34,646 bases of DNA from NCBI GenBank assembly GCA_020724925.1, contig DYGC01000006.1, positions 1 through 34,646 of the forward strand, in the 5' to 3' direction. The notes below the pieces were generated by a model, which was given only the letters and a program-made list of their open reading frames with translations, did not search any database and had not been told where the DNA came from. Below are positions 24,014 through 31,870 of the stretch, in pieces. Each line of letters starts with the position of its first letter. The stretch's first letter is position 1. The position numbers and the translations under genes are program-made. The DNA is from Candidatus Paceibacter sp. Its GTDB lineage: Bacteria; Patescibacteriota; Patescibacteriia; DYGC01.

Positions 24014-25177
24014 ATGAGTTTTGCAGACTTATTAAAGCAGTATGATTTGAACATCCCGAAGCCGGGTGACTTGGTTAAGGGAACAGTAATCACTGCTTCT
24101 TCCTCTGAAGTCCGTTTGGACATTGAGGGTTTTACCGTCGGTATTATTCGCGGTAAAGAAATGTATCGTGAATCAGAAGAGTATGCCAATTTAAAGCCGG
24201 GCGATGAAGTTGAAGCCACGGTTTTGGAGTTGGAAAATGAAATGGGTATTGTGGAATTATCTTTCCGTTATGCCGGACACAAGAAGGCCTGGAACAAGTT
24301 GCGCCAATTGAAAGACAGCGGCGAAATTATTCCGGTCAAGATTGTGGACGCCAACAAGGGCGGTTTGATGATCAAGGTGGATCATGTGGCCGGTTTCTTA
24401 CCGGTTTCTCAATTGACCCCGGAACATTATCCTCGTGTTCAAGGTGGCGATAAAAATCGTATCTTGGAAAGATTGAAGAGCTATATTGGTCAATATTTTG
24501 AAGCCAAAGTTTTGGATGCTAATGAAGAAGATGAAAAATTAATTGTTTCCGAAAAAATGGCTTGGGAAGAAAAGCAACGCGATGTTATTTCCAATTATCA
24601 AGTGGGTAGCATTGTGGAAGGTGTGGTGACTGCCATCACCGATTTCGGTGCTTTCGTGTCTTTCAATGACAATTTGGAAGGTTTGGTGCACATTTCTGAA
24701 ATCGCTTGGCAAAGAATTGACGATCCGAAGGAATTTTTGAAACCGGGACAAACTATCAAAGCCCAAATCATCAAGATTGAAGGTTCCAAGATTTTCTTAT
24801 CCATGAAGAGCTTGATTGATGATCCGTGGAAACACGTCTTTGAAAAATACAATGTCGGTGACATTGTGGAAGGTAAGGTTTTGAAAGCCAATCCTTTCGG
24901 CTTGTTCGTGGAATTGGATGCGGATATTCATGGTTTGGCACACGTTTCTGAGTTGTCCGAAAAGGCGATGACCGATCCGTTTGAGATCGCTCGTCCGGGC
25001 GACATGGTGAAATTCCGAGTTTTGACTATTGAACCTGATAAGCATCGTTTGGGTTTAAGTATCAAAGCTTTAAAAGCCAAGAAAGTGGAAGCCGCTCCGG
25101 CTGACGCTCCGGCCACTGCCGAAGCCAAAACCGAAGAGGTGAAAACTGAAGAGGTGAAGGAAGAAACAAAGGAATAA
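24014..25177 (+). CDS. rpsA: 30S ribosomal protein S1, four S1 domains
   Basis: S1 binds single-stranded mRNA leaders and helps initiation on weak Shine-Dalgarno messages. The 387 residues hold four OB-fold S1 domains at about 16-85, 103-180, 197-265 and 281-351, against six in E. coli. Domains 3 and 4 have the best matches (GSIVEGVVTAITDFGAFVSF and GDIVEGKVLKANPFGLFVEL). The tail from about 356 is Ala/Glu/Lys-rich and disordered. With most ribosomal genes here lacking Shine-Dalgarno sequences, S1 should matter for initiation. In E. coli S1 represses its own mRNA; the leader here is a candidate for the same control. Confidence 0.93.
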   Translation: MSFADLLKQYDLNIPKPGDLVKGTVITASSSEVRLDIEGFTVGIIRGKEMYRESEEYANLKPGDEVEATVLELENEMGIVELSFRYAGHKKAWNKLRQLKDSGEIIPVKIVDANKGGLMIKVDHVAGFLPVSQLTPEHYPRVQGGDKNRILERLKSYIGQYFEAKVLDANEEDEKLIVSEKMAWEEKQRDVISNYQVGSIVEGVVTAITDFGAFVSFNDNLEGLVHISEIAWQRIDDPKEFLKPGQTIKAQIIKIEGSKIFLSMKSLIDDPWKHVFEKYNVGDIVEGKVLKANPFGLFVELDADIHGLAHVSELSEKAMTDPFEIARPGDMVKFRVLTIEPDKHRLGLSIKALKAKKVEAAPADAPATAEAKTEEVKTEEVKEETKE

Positions 25178-25192
25178 TATTCTTTGAGATAG

Positions 25193-25245
25193 AAAAATCC
25201 CCGCGTAGGGGCGTATTGCATACGCCATGTAAGCGGGGATTTTTT
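25193..25245 (+). terminator. Branched terminator after rpsA
   Basis: The outer stem pairs AAAAATCCCCGC (25193-25204) with GCGGGGATTTTT (25233-25244), 12 bp. Its loop contains a second perfect hairpin, GGCGTAT (25210-25216) with ATACGCC (25220-25226). A run of six Ts (25240-25245) completes the terminator. An internal hairpin within a terminator loop is unusual. It starts 16 bp after the rpsA stop. Confidence 0.88.
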
Positions 25246-25248
25246 ATA

Positions 25249-25275
25249 TTGCCATTTTTCCCACATTATTATAAT
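25249..25275 (+). promoter_or_regulatory. Possible promoter for ftsH
   Basis: TTGCCA (25249-25254) is followed by 15 bp and TATAAT (25270-25275); a second TATAAT overlaps at 25275-25280 but is too far from that -35 box. The leader is about 45 nt. It contains AAGGAG at 25293-25298, 26 nt before the ATG, which is too far for normal initiation. Confidence 0.55.
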
Positions 25276-25324
25276 ATAATAGCAAGACTTTTAAGGAGTT
25301 TTTTATTTATTTAAAATAATAATT

Positions 25325-27181
25325 ATGACTGTTAGAAAACGAGAAGTGTGGAAGAGTATTATCTCTTTTTTGCTTATTTTTGCCTTTTTAGGCTTTATTT
25401 TGTCATTGGATGAATTGAATTTGACTGCGCCGGGTGAAGATTTTTCGATGCGTCAAATGATTGAACAAATTAATAATGAAAACGTTAAAACCGTTGAGAT
25501 TAAAGATTCAACGATTGTTTTAACTTTAAATGATGATAGCACCCATGAAATTACCAAGGAATATGGTGAAACTTTTGGTGATATCATTGCCAATTACCAA
25601 ATTTCTACTGAAAAAATCAGTAAGATTCAAAACATTGAAGTGAAAACCGATTCGGTTTGGTACACGGTTTTGATTGAAGCTTTGCCGTTTTTAATTCCTT
25701 TGATTTTAGGAGTAGTGTTATTGATGTATTTTTTCCGTCAAGTGCAAGGTTCCAACAACAAAGCAATGAGTTTTGGGCAGAGCAAAGTTCGTAAATATGA
25801 TCCCAATAAAAATAAGAATACTTTTAAGGACGTGGCCGGAGCGCGCGAAGCCAAGGAAGAACTGAAAGAAATCGTGGAGTTTTTGAAAGAACCGAAAAAG
25901 TTTAGAAAATTGGGCGCGAAAATTCCCAAGGGTGTTTTGTTGATGGGCAGCCCGGGTACCGGTAAGACTTTGTTGGCGCGTTCCATCGCCGGTGAAGCCA
26001 ATGTGCCGTTCTTCATTATTTCCGGTTCGGAATTTGTGGAGATGTTCGTCGGTGTCGGCGCTTCCCGCGTTCGAGATTTGTTTACTCAAGCTAAATTAAA
26101 TAGTCCGTGCATTGTGTTTATTGATGAAATTGATGCTGTCGGTCGTCAACGCGGTTCTGGTTTGGGCGGTTCTCATGATGAACGCGAACAAACTTTGAAT
26201 CAAATTTTGGTGGAAATGGATGGTTTTGATGAAAACGTCAATGTGATTGTCATCGCCGCCACCAACCGCCCGGATATTTTGGACCCGGCTTTGTTGCGCC
26301 CGGGACGTTTTGATCGTCGCATTACTTTGGATTTACCGGATATTAAAGAAAGAATTGAGATTTTGGAATTGCACGCTAAAAATAAACCGATGGCTGAAGG
26401 GGTTGATTTGAAAAAAGTGGCCGCGCGCACTGTCGGATTTTCCGGCGCCGATTTGGCTAACTTGTTGAACGAAGCGGCAATTTTAACCGCTCGTAACAAT
26501 GAAACTTTGATTAAAGAGGAAACAGTTTTGGAAAGTATCGAAAAAGTCTTGTTGGGTCCGGCCCGCAAGAGCCGCGTGATGAGCGAGCATGAGAAAAAAA
26601 TCACCGCTTACCACGAAGCCGGCCACGCCGTGGTTGGTCATTTCTTGGAATATTGCGATCCGATTCAAAAGGTTTCTATTATCTCTCGTGGTCGCGCCAA
26701 TGGTTATACTTTGAATGTACCAGATGAAGATAGAAGCATGAAGACCAAAAATGAATTTAAAGATGAAATCGCAATGTTGTTGGGCGGTCGTATGGTGGAA
26801 AAAATTTATTTTAAAGATGTCACCACCGGTGCCAGCAGTGATTTGGAGCGTGCCACCGCCGACGCGCGTGCCATGGTTACTCGTTATGGCATGAGCGACG
26901 ATTTGGGTTTGCGTACTTATGGTAAGAGCGAAGAAATGGTTTTCTTGGGTAAAGAAATCCACGAACAACGCAATTACAGCGAAAAGATGGCCGAAGCGAT
27001 TGATAATGAAATTAATGTTTTGATTAAGGAAGCGGCCGATCGCGCCGAGACGATTATCAAAGATAAAAAAGATAAAATTGAGGAATTGGTGAAAGTTTTG
27101 TTGGAAAAGGAAATTGTGGAAAAAGAAGATTTTATCGCTTTGATGGGGCCGGGCGCCTGTCGTCCCGGAAAGGTGGTCTAA
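25325..27181 (+). CDS. ftsH: ATP-dependent zinc metalloprotease FtsH
   Basis: FtsH is a membrane-bound hexameric AAA+ protease that degrades misfolded and regulatory proteins. The 618 residues contain two transmembrane segments (about 11-27 and 115-137) around an extracytoplasmic loop. The AAA module follows with Walker A GSPGTGKT (208-215), pore loop FVGVG (241-245), Walker B VFIDE (264-268) and arginine finger region RPGRFDRR (325-332). The protease domain has the zinc motif HEAGH (430-434). The C-terminus ends [11 protein letters not shown], an unusual proline/glycine-rich tail with a Cys. It has its own promoter and terminator-flanked setting. Confidence 0.97.
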   Translation: MTVRKREVWKSIISFLLIFAFLGFILSLDELNLTAPGEDFSMRQMIEQINNENVKTVEIKDSTIVLTLNDDSTHEITKEYGETFGDIIANYQISTEKISKIQNIEVKTDSVWYTVLIEALPFLIPLILGVVLLMYFFRQVQGSNNKAMSFGQSKVRKYDPNKNKNTFKDVAGAREAKEELKEIVEFLKEPKKFRKLGAKIPKGVLLMGSPGTGKTLLARSIAGEANVPFFIISGSEFVEMFVGVGASRVRDLFTQAKLNSPCIVFIDEIDAVGRQRGSGLGGSHDEREQTLNQILVEMDGFDENVNVIVIAATNRPDILDPALLRPGRFDRRITLDLPDIKERIEILELHAKNKPMAEGVDLKKVAARTVGFSGADLANLLNEAAILTARNNETLIKEETVLESIEKVLLGPARKSRVMSEHEKKITAYHEAGHAVVGHFLEYCDPIQKVSIISRGRANGYTLNVPDEDRSMKTKNEFKDEIAMLLGGRMVEKIYFKDVTTGASSDLERATADARAMVTRYGMSDDLGLRTYGKSEEMVFLGKEIHEQRNYSEKMAEAIDNEINVLIKEAADRAETIIKDKKDKIEELVKVLLEKEIVEKEDFIALMGPGACRPGKVV

Positions 27182-27194
27182 TAAGAGCTTTCTG

Positions 27195-27203
27195 TGCTAT
27201 AAT
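27195..27203 (+). promoter_or_regulatory. Extended -10 promoter for tyrS
   Basis: TGC directly precedes TATAAT (27198-27203), making an extended -10 element like those of tuf and the tRNA operon. No -35 box is visible because the upstream bases lie in the end of ftsH. The tyrS ATG is 33 bp further. Confidence 0.6.
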
Positions 27204-27235
27204 ATAATTTAAGATAAAAAATAATTTTTGCGGTT

Positions 27236-28444
27236 ATGGATGAGCAACAAAAGAAACTAAAAGTGGAGGAATTGCTGACACGTGGCGTGGAAAATGTTTT
27301 CCCGAACGTGGATTTTTTGCGTGATTTATTGATGAGCGATAAGAAATTGACTTTGTATACCGGCTACGATCCGACCGCGCCCAGTTTGCATTTAGGGAAT
27401 GGCATAACCATGATGAAATTACGACAATTTCAAGATTTGGGGCATAAAGTGATTATGTTAATCGGTGATTTTACCGCCATGATCGGCGATCCCACTGATA
27501 AAAGCGCCGCTCGTCGTAAATTATCACCGGAAGAAGTGAAATCCAATTGGCAAAATTATAAAGATCAAGCCAGTCATATTTTGCGTTTTGATGGCGATAA
27601 TCCGGTGGAAGTTAAATTCAACAGTGAGTGGTTGGCGAAATTATCTTTTGCCGATGTGGTGGAATTAGCCTCACATTTTACCGTGCAGAGAATGATGGAG
27701 CGTGATATGTTTGAGAAACGTTGGGAAGCCGGACAACCGATTTATGTTCATGAATTTATGTATCCTTTAATGCAAGGTTATGATTCCGTCGCCATGAACG
27801 TTGACGGTGAAATTGGTGGCAATGATCAAACTTTCAATATGTTGGCCGGTCGTCATTTGATGCAAGATTTCAAGCAAAAAGAAAAATTCGTTTTGACCAT
27901 TAAATTATTGGCCGATAATACCGGTAAGAAAATGAGTAAGAGCGAAGGTAATACCATTGCCATGGATGACAGTCCGGAAGATATGTTCGGCAAAGTGATG
28001 AGTTGGCCGGATGAAATGATTATCAATTCTTTTGTTTTGTGCACAACGGTGCCGATGAATGAAATCAAGAAAATGGAGCAGGATATGGCGGACGGTGCCA
28101 ACCCACGTGATTACAAAATAAAATTGGCTCAGGAAATTACCGCCGCTTTTTTGGGTGCGGAAGCAGCCAAGAAAGGTTATGAATATTTCACAACGGTTTT
28201 TCAATCTAAAGAATTGCCGGATGAGATTGCCGAATTCGTGGTGGACTCGGATAGCGTGATTGAGGCGTTGCTCGTGAGCGGAGCGGTGGCCACCAAGAGC
28301 GACGCGCGTCGTCAAATTGATCAGGGTGGTGTGAAAATCAACGGTGAAACTGTCACTGATTATGAAGCCAAATTACCGACGAATGAAGATAAAATTTTAT
28401 TGCAAAAAGGTAAGAGATTTTTCGCTTATATTAAACAAAAATAA
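27236..28444 (+). CDS. tyrS: Tyrosyl-tRNA synthetase
   Basis: TyrRS is a class I aminoacyl-tRNA synthetase. The 402-residue product has TGYDPTAPSLHLGNG (42-56), where the signature HIGH is HLGN (52-55), a common variant, and the second signature KMSKS (232-236). The tyrosine-binding GGNDQ region is at 194-198. The C-terminus from about 335 is an S4-type RNA-binding domain (SDARRQIDQGGVKINGETV). The gene is monocistronic by its signals: an extended -10 promoter before it and small envelope genes 20 bp after. Confidence 0.95.
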   Translation: MDEQQKKLKVEELLTRGVENVFPNVDFLRDLLMSDKKLTLYTGYDPTAPSLHLGNGITMMKLRQFQDLGHKVIMLIGDFTAMIGDPTDKSAARRKLSPEEVKSNWQNYKDQASHILRFDGDNPVEVKFNSEWLAKLSFADVVELASHFTVQRMMERDMFEKRWEAGQPIYVHEFMYPLMQGYDSVAMNVDGEIGGNDQTFNMLAGRHLMQDFKQKEKFVLTIKLLADNTGKKMSKSEGNTIAMDDSPEDMFGKVMSWPDEMIINSFVLCTTVPMNEIKKMEQDMADGANPRDYKIKLAQEITAAFLGAEAAKKGYEYFTTVFQSKELPDEIAEFVVDSDSVIEALLVSGAVATKSDARRQIDQGGVKINGETVTDYEAKLPTNEDKILLQKGKRFFAYIKQK

Positions 28445-28464
28445 ATCATAAGAAACATAAAATT

Positions 28465-28752
28465 ATGTGGGAAAAAAGTTTAATGATCACCGGTGCCGTG
28501 GGGATTGTTTTTTCATTTTCGGCTTGCTCTTTGAATTTGAGCGTGCCCAAAGATGTTCCGCCACAGATTATTTTATCTGATAAAACTTTAAGTGAAAAAG
28601 TTAGCGAAGAACCGACACAACCGGTTTTAGAACCAGGTCGTAATGTGATGACTGAAGTTTTGCTTCCGGATGCTGAAAGAAAAACCGAAGCCTTGCTAAA
28701 GCAATATCAAGATAATTTGGAGGCATTGGAGAAAAATTTACCCAAAAATTAA
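28465..28752 (+). CDS. Small putative lipoprotein
   Basis: The 95-residue product is not recognised. Its N-terminus is a signal with the sequence FSFSACS, where Cys21 fits a lipobox (F-S-A-C). The mature part starts with LNLSVPKDVPPQ and continues with an acidic linker and a Lys/Glu/Leu-rich helix at the C-terminus (about 70-92). It follows tyrS by 20 bp and precedes a secreted protein by 18 bp, so both may be cotranscribed with tyrS and act at the envelope. Confidence 0.7.
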   Translation: MWEKSLMITGAVGIVFSFSACSLNLSVPKDVPPQIILSDKTLSEKVSEEPTQPVLEPGRNVMTEVLLPDAERKTEALLKQYQDNLEALEKNLPKN

Positions 28753-28770
28753 AATTTAAAATAAAATATT

Positions 28771-29835
28771 ATGAAAAATTATTTAAAATTTTTGGTGATG
28801 ATTGCCTTGCTTGTGGCTTTGCCTGTTCAGGCGGTAGTCTTCAATTTATCGTTGGATAGTATGATTATGTCCAATGAGGTTACTTTGGCCAGTGCTTTAC
28901 CAAATCCGGGGGATGTTGATTCTGATGATTATAGAATTGAGTTAGCTAATACCACTTTGGATATGGAACCTTTAATGATGTATAAAGAGGAATTTAACGC
29001 TTTTGATATTGGTATTTTGGCACCTTATGATTTGAAAATTTATAATGATTTACAAAATCAATTGGATATCGCGATGGCCCCAATGGTTTTCGCGGTTGAT
29101 GAACGAGTTTTTGACTCATCTTTAAATCTTTATCGCGATGATCGAATTAGAGAAATTAAACAAATTCATGCCGGGGACATTGCCACTGAAAATGATGAGT
29201 TAGGTCTTTTGGAAGATAGTGTAAAAGAATTTGCCATTACTTTACGAAATCAATTAGAAGCGAAGGCGGTTTTAATGGAAAAGGAACAAGAGCAGAGGAT
29301 TTTAAATTTGCAATTGAGTTTGCAGGATTTTAAAAAATATTATTTGGTTAAAAAAGAAGAAGATTCCAGTTTGCGTAGTGGCAGTTTGACTGATAGCCCG
29401 GTGGTGGCCGATATGGACGTGACTATGGAAAAAACCTCTTTAGCTTATAAATCATTAACTGAAAAGCAAACTGATTTTGTGGCTAGTGCATCGAGCACGA
29501 GCAGTGATGATTCTTTGAACGCCACCTATGTCGAGCAATTAACAACGCAGGTCAGCAATGATCTTGATACTTTTGCTCCAATGTTTGATAGCTTAAATGA
29601 GCAACAAGCAACCATCGTTTCTTTGAGTAATGATATTAAATTGTTGAGCGCTCCACTTGAATCGACAACCGGTTCTTATGATGATATGTGGGTGATGGAA
29701 GAGCAAGATGCTTTGTTGGCGGAAAAAGAATTACAATTGCAAGAAGAGTTAAATACCTATTATCAAATGCAATTGGAGACGCAAGATGCTTTGAATACCA
29801 GTTTGATGTCATTGAATACTTTTTCATTAAATTAA
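28771..29835 (+). CDS. Secreted protein of unknown function
   Basis: The 354-residue product begins with a typical signal peptide (MKNYLKFLVMIALLVALPVQA, cut likely after Ala21). The mature part is acidic, hydrophilic and rich in Leu, Asp, Glu, Ser and Gln, with heptad-like stretches near 130-195 and 285-345 that suggest coiled coils. The middle has a Ser/Thr-rich stretch (about 225-250). There are no Cys residues and no known domain. It belongs to a cluster of small envelope genes after tyrS; an extracellular or wall-bound role is inference. Confidence 0.75.
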   Translation: MKNYLKFLVMIALLVALPVQAVVFNLSLDSMIMSNEVTLASALPNPGDVDSDDYRIELANTTLDMEPLMMYKEEFNAFDIGILAPYDLKIYNDLQNQLDIAMAPMVFAVDERVFDSSLNLYRDDRIREIKQIHAGDIATENDELGLLEDSVKEFAITLRNQLEAKAVLMEKEQEQRILNLQLSLQDFKKYYLVKKEEDSSLRSGSLTDSPVVADMDVTMEKTSLAYKSLTEKQTDFVASASSTSSDDSLNATYVEQLTTQVSNDLDTFAPMFDSLNEQQATIVSLSNDIKLLSAPLESTTGSYDDMWVMEEQDALLAEKELQLQEELNTYYQMQLETQDALNTSLMSLNTFSLN

Positions 29836-29845
29836 ATAAAAAAAT

Positions 29846-30097
29846 ATGGGTTGGATTGGAAGAATCATTGTCGGGGGATTGTTAGTGTTCGTTGGCTATT
29901 TATTTGTCCGCCATGCTACATGGTTTGTTTATAATGTAATGCGGATTCCTTGGGCGGAAAAATGGTTACGTAGCAGCCATAATTTTTATCGCTTGTTTGG
30001 TATTATTTTAATTTTTATTGGAATGTTGGTGATGACTAATTTGTGGGATTCTTTTTTGATGGCGACTTTAGGTCGTTTATTGGGGGCGAACAAATAA
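29846..30097 (+). CDS. Small two-helix membrane protein
   Basis: The 83-residue product has two hydrophobic segments, about 3-21 and 48-66, separated by a basic and aromatic loop (RHATWFVYNVMRIPWAEKW). It is not recognised. The order of charges suggests both ends lie on the same side. It follows the secreted protein by 10 bp and precedes the methyltransferase gene by 15 bp. Confidence 0.65.
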   Translation: MGWIGRIIVGGLLVFVGYLFVRHATWFVYNVMRIPWAEKWLRSSHNFYRLFGIILIFIGMLVMTNLWDSFLMATLGRLLGANK

Positions 30098-30112
30098 TTA
30101 ATATTTTGTTTT

Positions 30113-30652
30113 ATGGCACACAATACAGTGCTTTACTCTTACCCAGAATTACAAAAGTATCTTCACTTTAAGGAGGGAGATAAAATTTTGGATTTAGGAA
30201 GTGGCAAGCAAGGTTACTTTACTTTTTGGGCAGCCCAAAAGGTTGGTAAGCAAGGAAAAGTTTGGTCAGTCGACAAAGCGGATGTAGCAGTTTCCAATAT
30301 TGACAGCCTTTCAAAATTGTATAATTATAGTAATGTTAAGGCGTTAAAGGCAGATATTGAGGAATTGTCCGGTTTGCCTTTTGAGCAGGGTAGTATGGAT
30401 ACCATTTTGTTGGTTAATGTTTTAACCGAATTAAAACGACAAAATGCCTTATTGGCGGAAGTTCGTAACTTGTTAAAACAAAATGGTTCTTTATTGATTA
30501 TGGATTGGGCTGATAACAGTTTTCCGCAGGCACCCAAATCCTTGTTAAGCAAAGAACAGGTTAAAAATTGGCTTAAAGATAATTATTATCTAGTTAAGAG
30601 TGATTGGAAACCTGGTCCGTATCATTACGCTTTGCTCGCGACTAAATATTAA
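30113..30652 (+). CDS. Class I SAM-dependent methyltransferase
   Basis: The 179-residue protein has motif I ILDLGSGKQGYF (25-36), acidic residue D54 at the end of strand 2 (VWSVDKA), D81 in KADIEEL and the hydrophobic strand MDTILLVNVLTEL (95-107). These are hallmarks of Rossmann-fold methyltransferases of the UbiE/type-11 kind. The substrate cannot be told from sequence. It lies among envelope genes. The start has no Shine-Dalgarno sequence, but the next gene does. Confidence 0.85.
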   Translation: MAHNTVLYSYPELQKYLHFKEGDKILDLGSGKQGYFTFWAAQKVGKQGKVWSVDKADVAVSNIDSLSKLYNYSNVKALKADIEELSGLPFEQGSMDTILLVNVLTELKRQNALLAEVRNLLKQNGSLLIMDWADNSFPQAPKSLLSKEQVKNWLKDNYYLVKSDWKPGPYHYALLATKY

Positions 30653-30666
30653 AAAGGAACTTAATT

Positions 30667-31029
30667 ATGATTAATTGGAGCGAGATGTTCTCGGTGGATT
30701 ATTGGTTTTCTAGTAAAGCGTTATCCGGCCCTTTTCTCTGGGTTTTAGGAGCTTTATTTGCGGTTGTGTTGATCTCTGGAGTGGTGATTGATATTTTGTT
30801 GGCCATTCGCCAAATTATTAATTATAGAAGTGTTTTTCGCCAAATCAGCAGTTTTGCTTGGACCATGGGTTTGATTGGTTTAATTTGGTTGTTTTTCTTC
30901 TATCAGGGTGTGTATATTCTAAGTGCTCGCGTTTGGTTCTTGGTGTGGTTGGCGATTGCTTTAGTGTGGTTGTATTTTGTGTATAATTTCTATAAACAAA
31001 TAAAAGCCAAATATTTAGGCAAAAGATAA
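30667..31029 (+). CDS. Three-helix membrane protein of unknown function
   Basis: The 120-residue product has hydrophobic segments near 22-46, 63-79 and 88-107 and a basic C-terminus (YKQIKAKYLGKR). It is not recognised. AAAGGA at 30653-30658, 8 nt before the ATG, is one of few good Shine-Dalgarno sequences here. Its stop codon overlaps the start of the next gene (TAATG), so translation of the two is coupled. Confidence 0.7.
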   Translation: MINWSEMFSVDYWFSSKALSGPFLWVLGALFAVVLISGVVIDILLAIRQIINYRSVFRQISSFAWTMGLIGLIWLFFFYQGVYILSARVWFLVWLAIALVWLYFVYNFYKQIKAKYLGKR

Positions 31030-31382
31030 TGTCAGCTTTAAAGTTAGGACAACAAGGGGAGCGTTGGGCAAGTGATTATTTATCAGAACAAGGGTTTCTT
31101 GTTAAGGAGAAAAATTATCACTGTCGTGGAGGCGAAATTGATATCATCGCTGAAAAGGCGGGCCGTTTACATTTTATTGAGGTAAAAACCCGTCGTCCGC
31201 AAGAATTGTGTTTTTCCGATGAATTGATTCCGGCTAAAAAACGTCAATGCTTAAATACTTGTATTAATAATTATTTGTTTAAGAAAGGGGTTAGCCATGA
31301 TAATTATCAGTTGGATTTGTTGTTGGTTTTAGTGGATCCACGAGGAAATTTAAAGCAAATTGATTTGTTTGAAGGGATTTGA
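31029..31382 (+). CDS. YraN/UPF0102 family protein
   Basis: The 117-residue product belongs to the YraN family, which has a restriction endonuclease-like fold and unclear function. Family signatures are LGQQGERWASDYLSEQGF (6-23), RGGEIDII (33-40) and FIEVKTRR (49-56), the last two holding the acidic and lysine residues expected at a nuclease active site (E36, D38, E51, K53). The gene overlaps the preceding gene by one base. The tRNA promoter starts 8 bp after its stop. Confidence 0.92.
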   Translation: MSALKLGQQGERWASDYLSEQGFLVKEKNYHCRGGEIDIIAEKAGRLHFIEVKTRRPQELCFSDELIPAKKRQCLNTCINNYLFKKGVSHDNYQLDLLLVLVDPRGNLKQIDLFEGI

Positions 31383-31390
31383 AATAAGTA

Positions 31391-31418
31391 TTGCAAAAAA
31401 AAGATTATTTGCTATAAT
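31391..31418 (+). promoter_or_regulatory. Extended -10 promoter for tRNA-Gly/tRNA-Leu
   Basis: TTGCAA (31391-31396) and TATAAT (31413-31418) are 16 bp apart, with TGC before the -10. The -35 box runs into an A-tract. The layout is the same as the tuf promoter at 7037-7064. TTGC (31409-31412) and GCAA (31421-31424) flank the -10 as a short inverted repeat. Confidence 0.8.
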
Positions 31419-31433
31419 AGGCAATAGTTAAAT

Positions 31434-31510
31434 GCGAGAGTAGCTCAGTTGGCTAGAGCGTCGCCTTGCCAAGGCGAAGGTCGCGGGTTCGAACCCCGTT
31501 TCTCGCTCCA
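31434..31510 (+). tRNA. tRNA-Gly (GCC)
   Basis: The cloverleaf is complete. Acceptor GCGAGAG (31434-31440) pairs with TTCTCGC (31500-31506), with a final G-U pair. The anticodon stem TCGCC/GGCGA encloses the loop TTGCCAA, giving anticodon GCC. The T-arm reads GGGTTCGAACCCC. The discriminator is T31507, and CCA is encoded at 31508-31510. Confidence 0.97.
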
Positions 31511-31515
31511 TTGAT

Positions 31516-31602
31516 GCGGGTGTGGTGGAATTGGTAGACACGCGGGACTTAAAATCCCGTGGAAGTGATTCCGTGTCGGTTCGAGTCCGACCATCCGCAC
31601 CA
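31516..31602 (+). tRNA. tRNA-Leu (UAA)
   Basis: This is a class II tRNA with a long variable arm. Acceptor GCGGGTG (31516-31522) pairs with CATCCGC (31592-31598). The anticodon loop CTTAAAA carries TAA. The discriminator is A31599 and CCA is encoded (31600-31602). It lies 5 nt after tRNA-Gly, so both come from one transcript. Confidence 0.97.
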
Positions 31603-31609
31603 GCGAATT

Positions 31610-31632
31610 AGAATCCGTAAGGGTTCTTTTTT
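31610..31632 (+). terminator. Terminator after the tRNA-Gly/tRNA-Leu pair
   Basis: AGAATCC (31610-31616) pairs with GGGTTCT (31621-31627), with one G-U pair and a GTAA loop, followed by Ts to 31632. It lies 8 nt past the CCA of tRNA-Leu(UAA). Confidence 0.75.
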
Positions 31633-31638
31633 GTTGGT

Positions 31639-31771
31639 TTGTCATTGCGAGGCATGAAACATCGGACATTGTCATTGCTTCGGCCGCCCGCAGGGCGGCC
31701 GAAGCAATCTCGTGAGATGTTGATTCACGAGTTTGCTTCTTTGTCCCTAAAGGGACGCCTCGCAATGACAA
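31639..31771. repeat. Palindromic repeat element with perfect 15-bp terminal inverted repeats
   Basis: The ends TTGTCATTGCGAGGC (31639-31653) and GCCTCGCAATGACAA (31757-31771) are perfect inverted repeats. Inside are three hairpins: a 16-bp perfect stem ATTGCTTCGGCCGCCC (31674-31689) with 31693-31708, CTCGTGA (31709-31715) with TCACGAG (31725-31731), and GTCCC (31743-31747) with GGGAC (31752-31756). Extra partial arms lie at 31669-31678 and 31799-31810. There is no coding sequence. It resembles a non-autonomous, MITE-like or REP-like element. From memory, similar GTCATTGCGAGG/GAAGCAATCTC repeats are dispersed in many bacterial genomes. Confidence 0.8.
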
Positions 31772-31829
31772 TCGTTGTTCGCGTTTTGGTGTATCGTCGT
31801 CTCGCAATGCCGATATTGTCGACTTTTTA

Positions 31830-31858
31830 TTTACATTTTCCATATTCTAACCTATAAT
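31830..31858 (+). promoter_or_regulatory. Promoter for tRNA-Leu (UAG)
   Basis: TTTACA (31830-31835) and TATAAT (31853-31858) are 17 bp apart. The mature tRNA starts 12 bp after the -10, so transcription would begin only a few bases upstream of it. Confidence 0.75.
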
Positions 31859-31870
31859 AATCCTAATCTA

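Noticed and set aside
31639-31771. CRISPR array or insertion sequence at the palindromic element
   Set aside because: There are no regularly spaced direct repeats with unique spacers and no transposase frame; only inverted repeats and hairpins are present.
31445-31843. 132-residue minus-strand open frame containing GLEPTRNHFHGILSP and RGSNPRPSPWQG
   Set aside because: These are the well-known false proteins read antisense through tRNA genes. The frame covers tRNA-Gly, tRNA-Leu and the repeat element.
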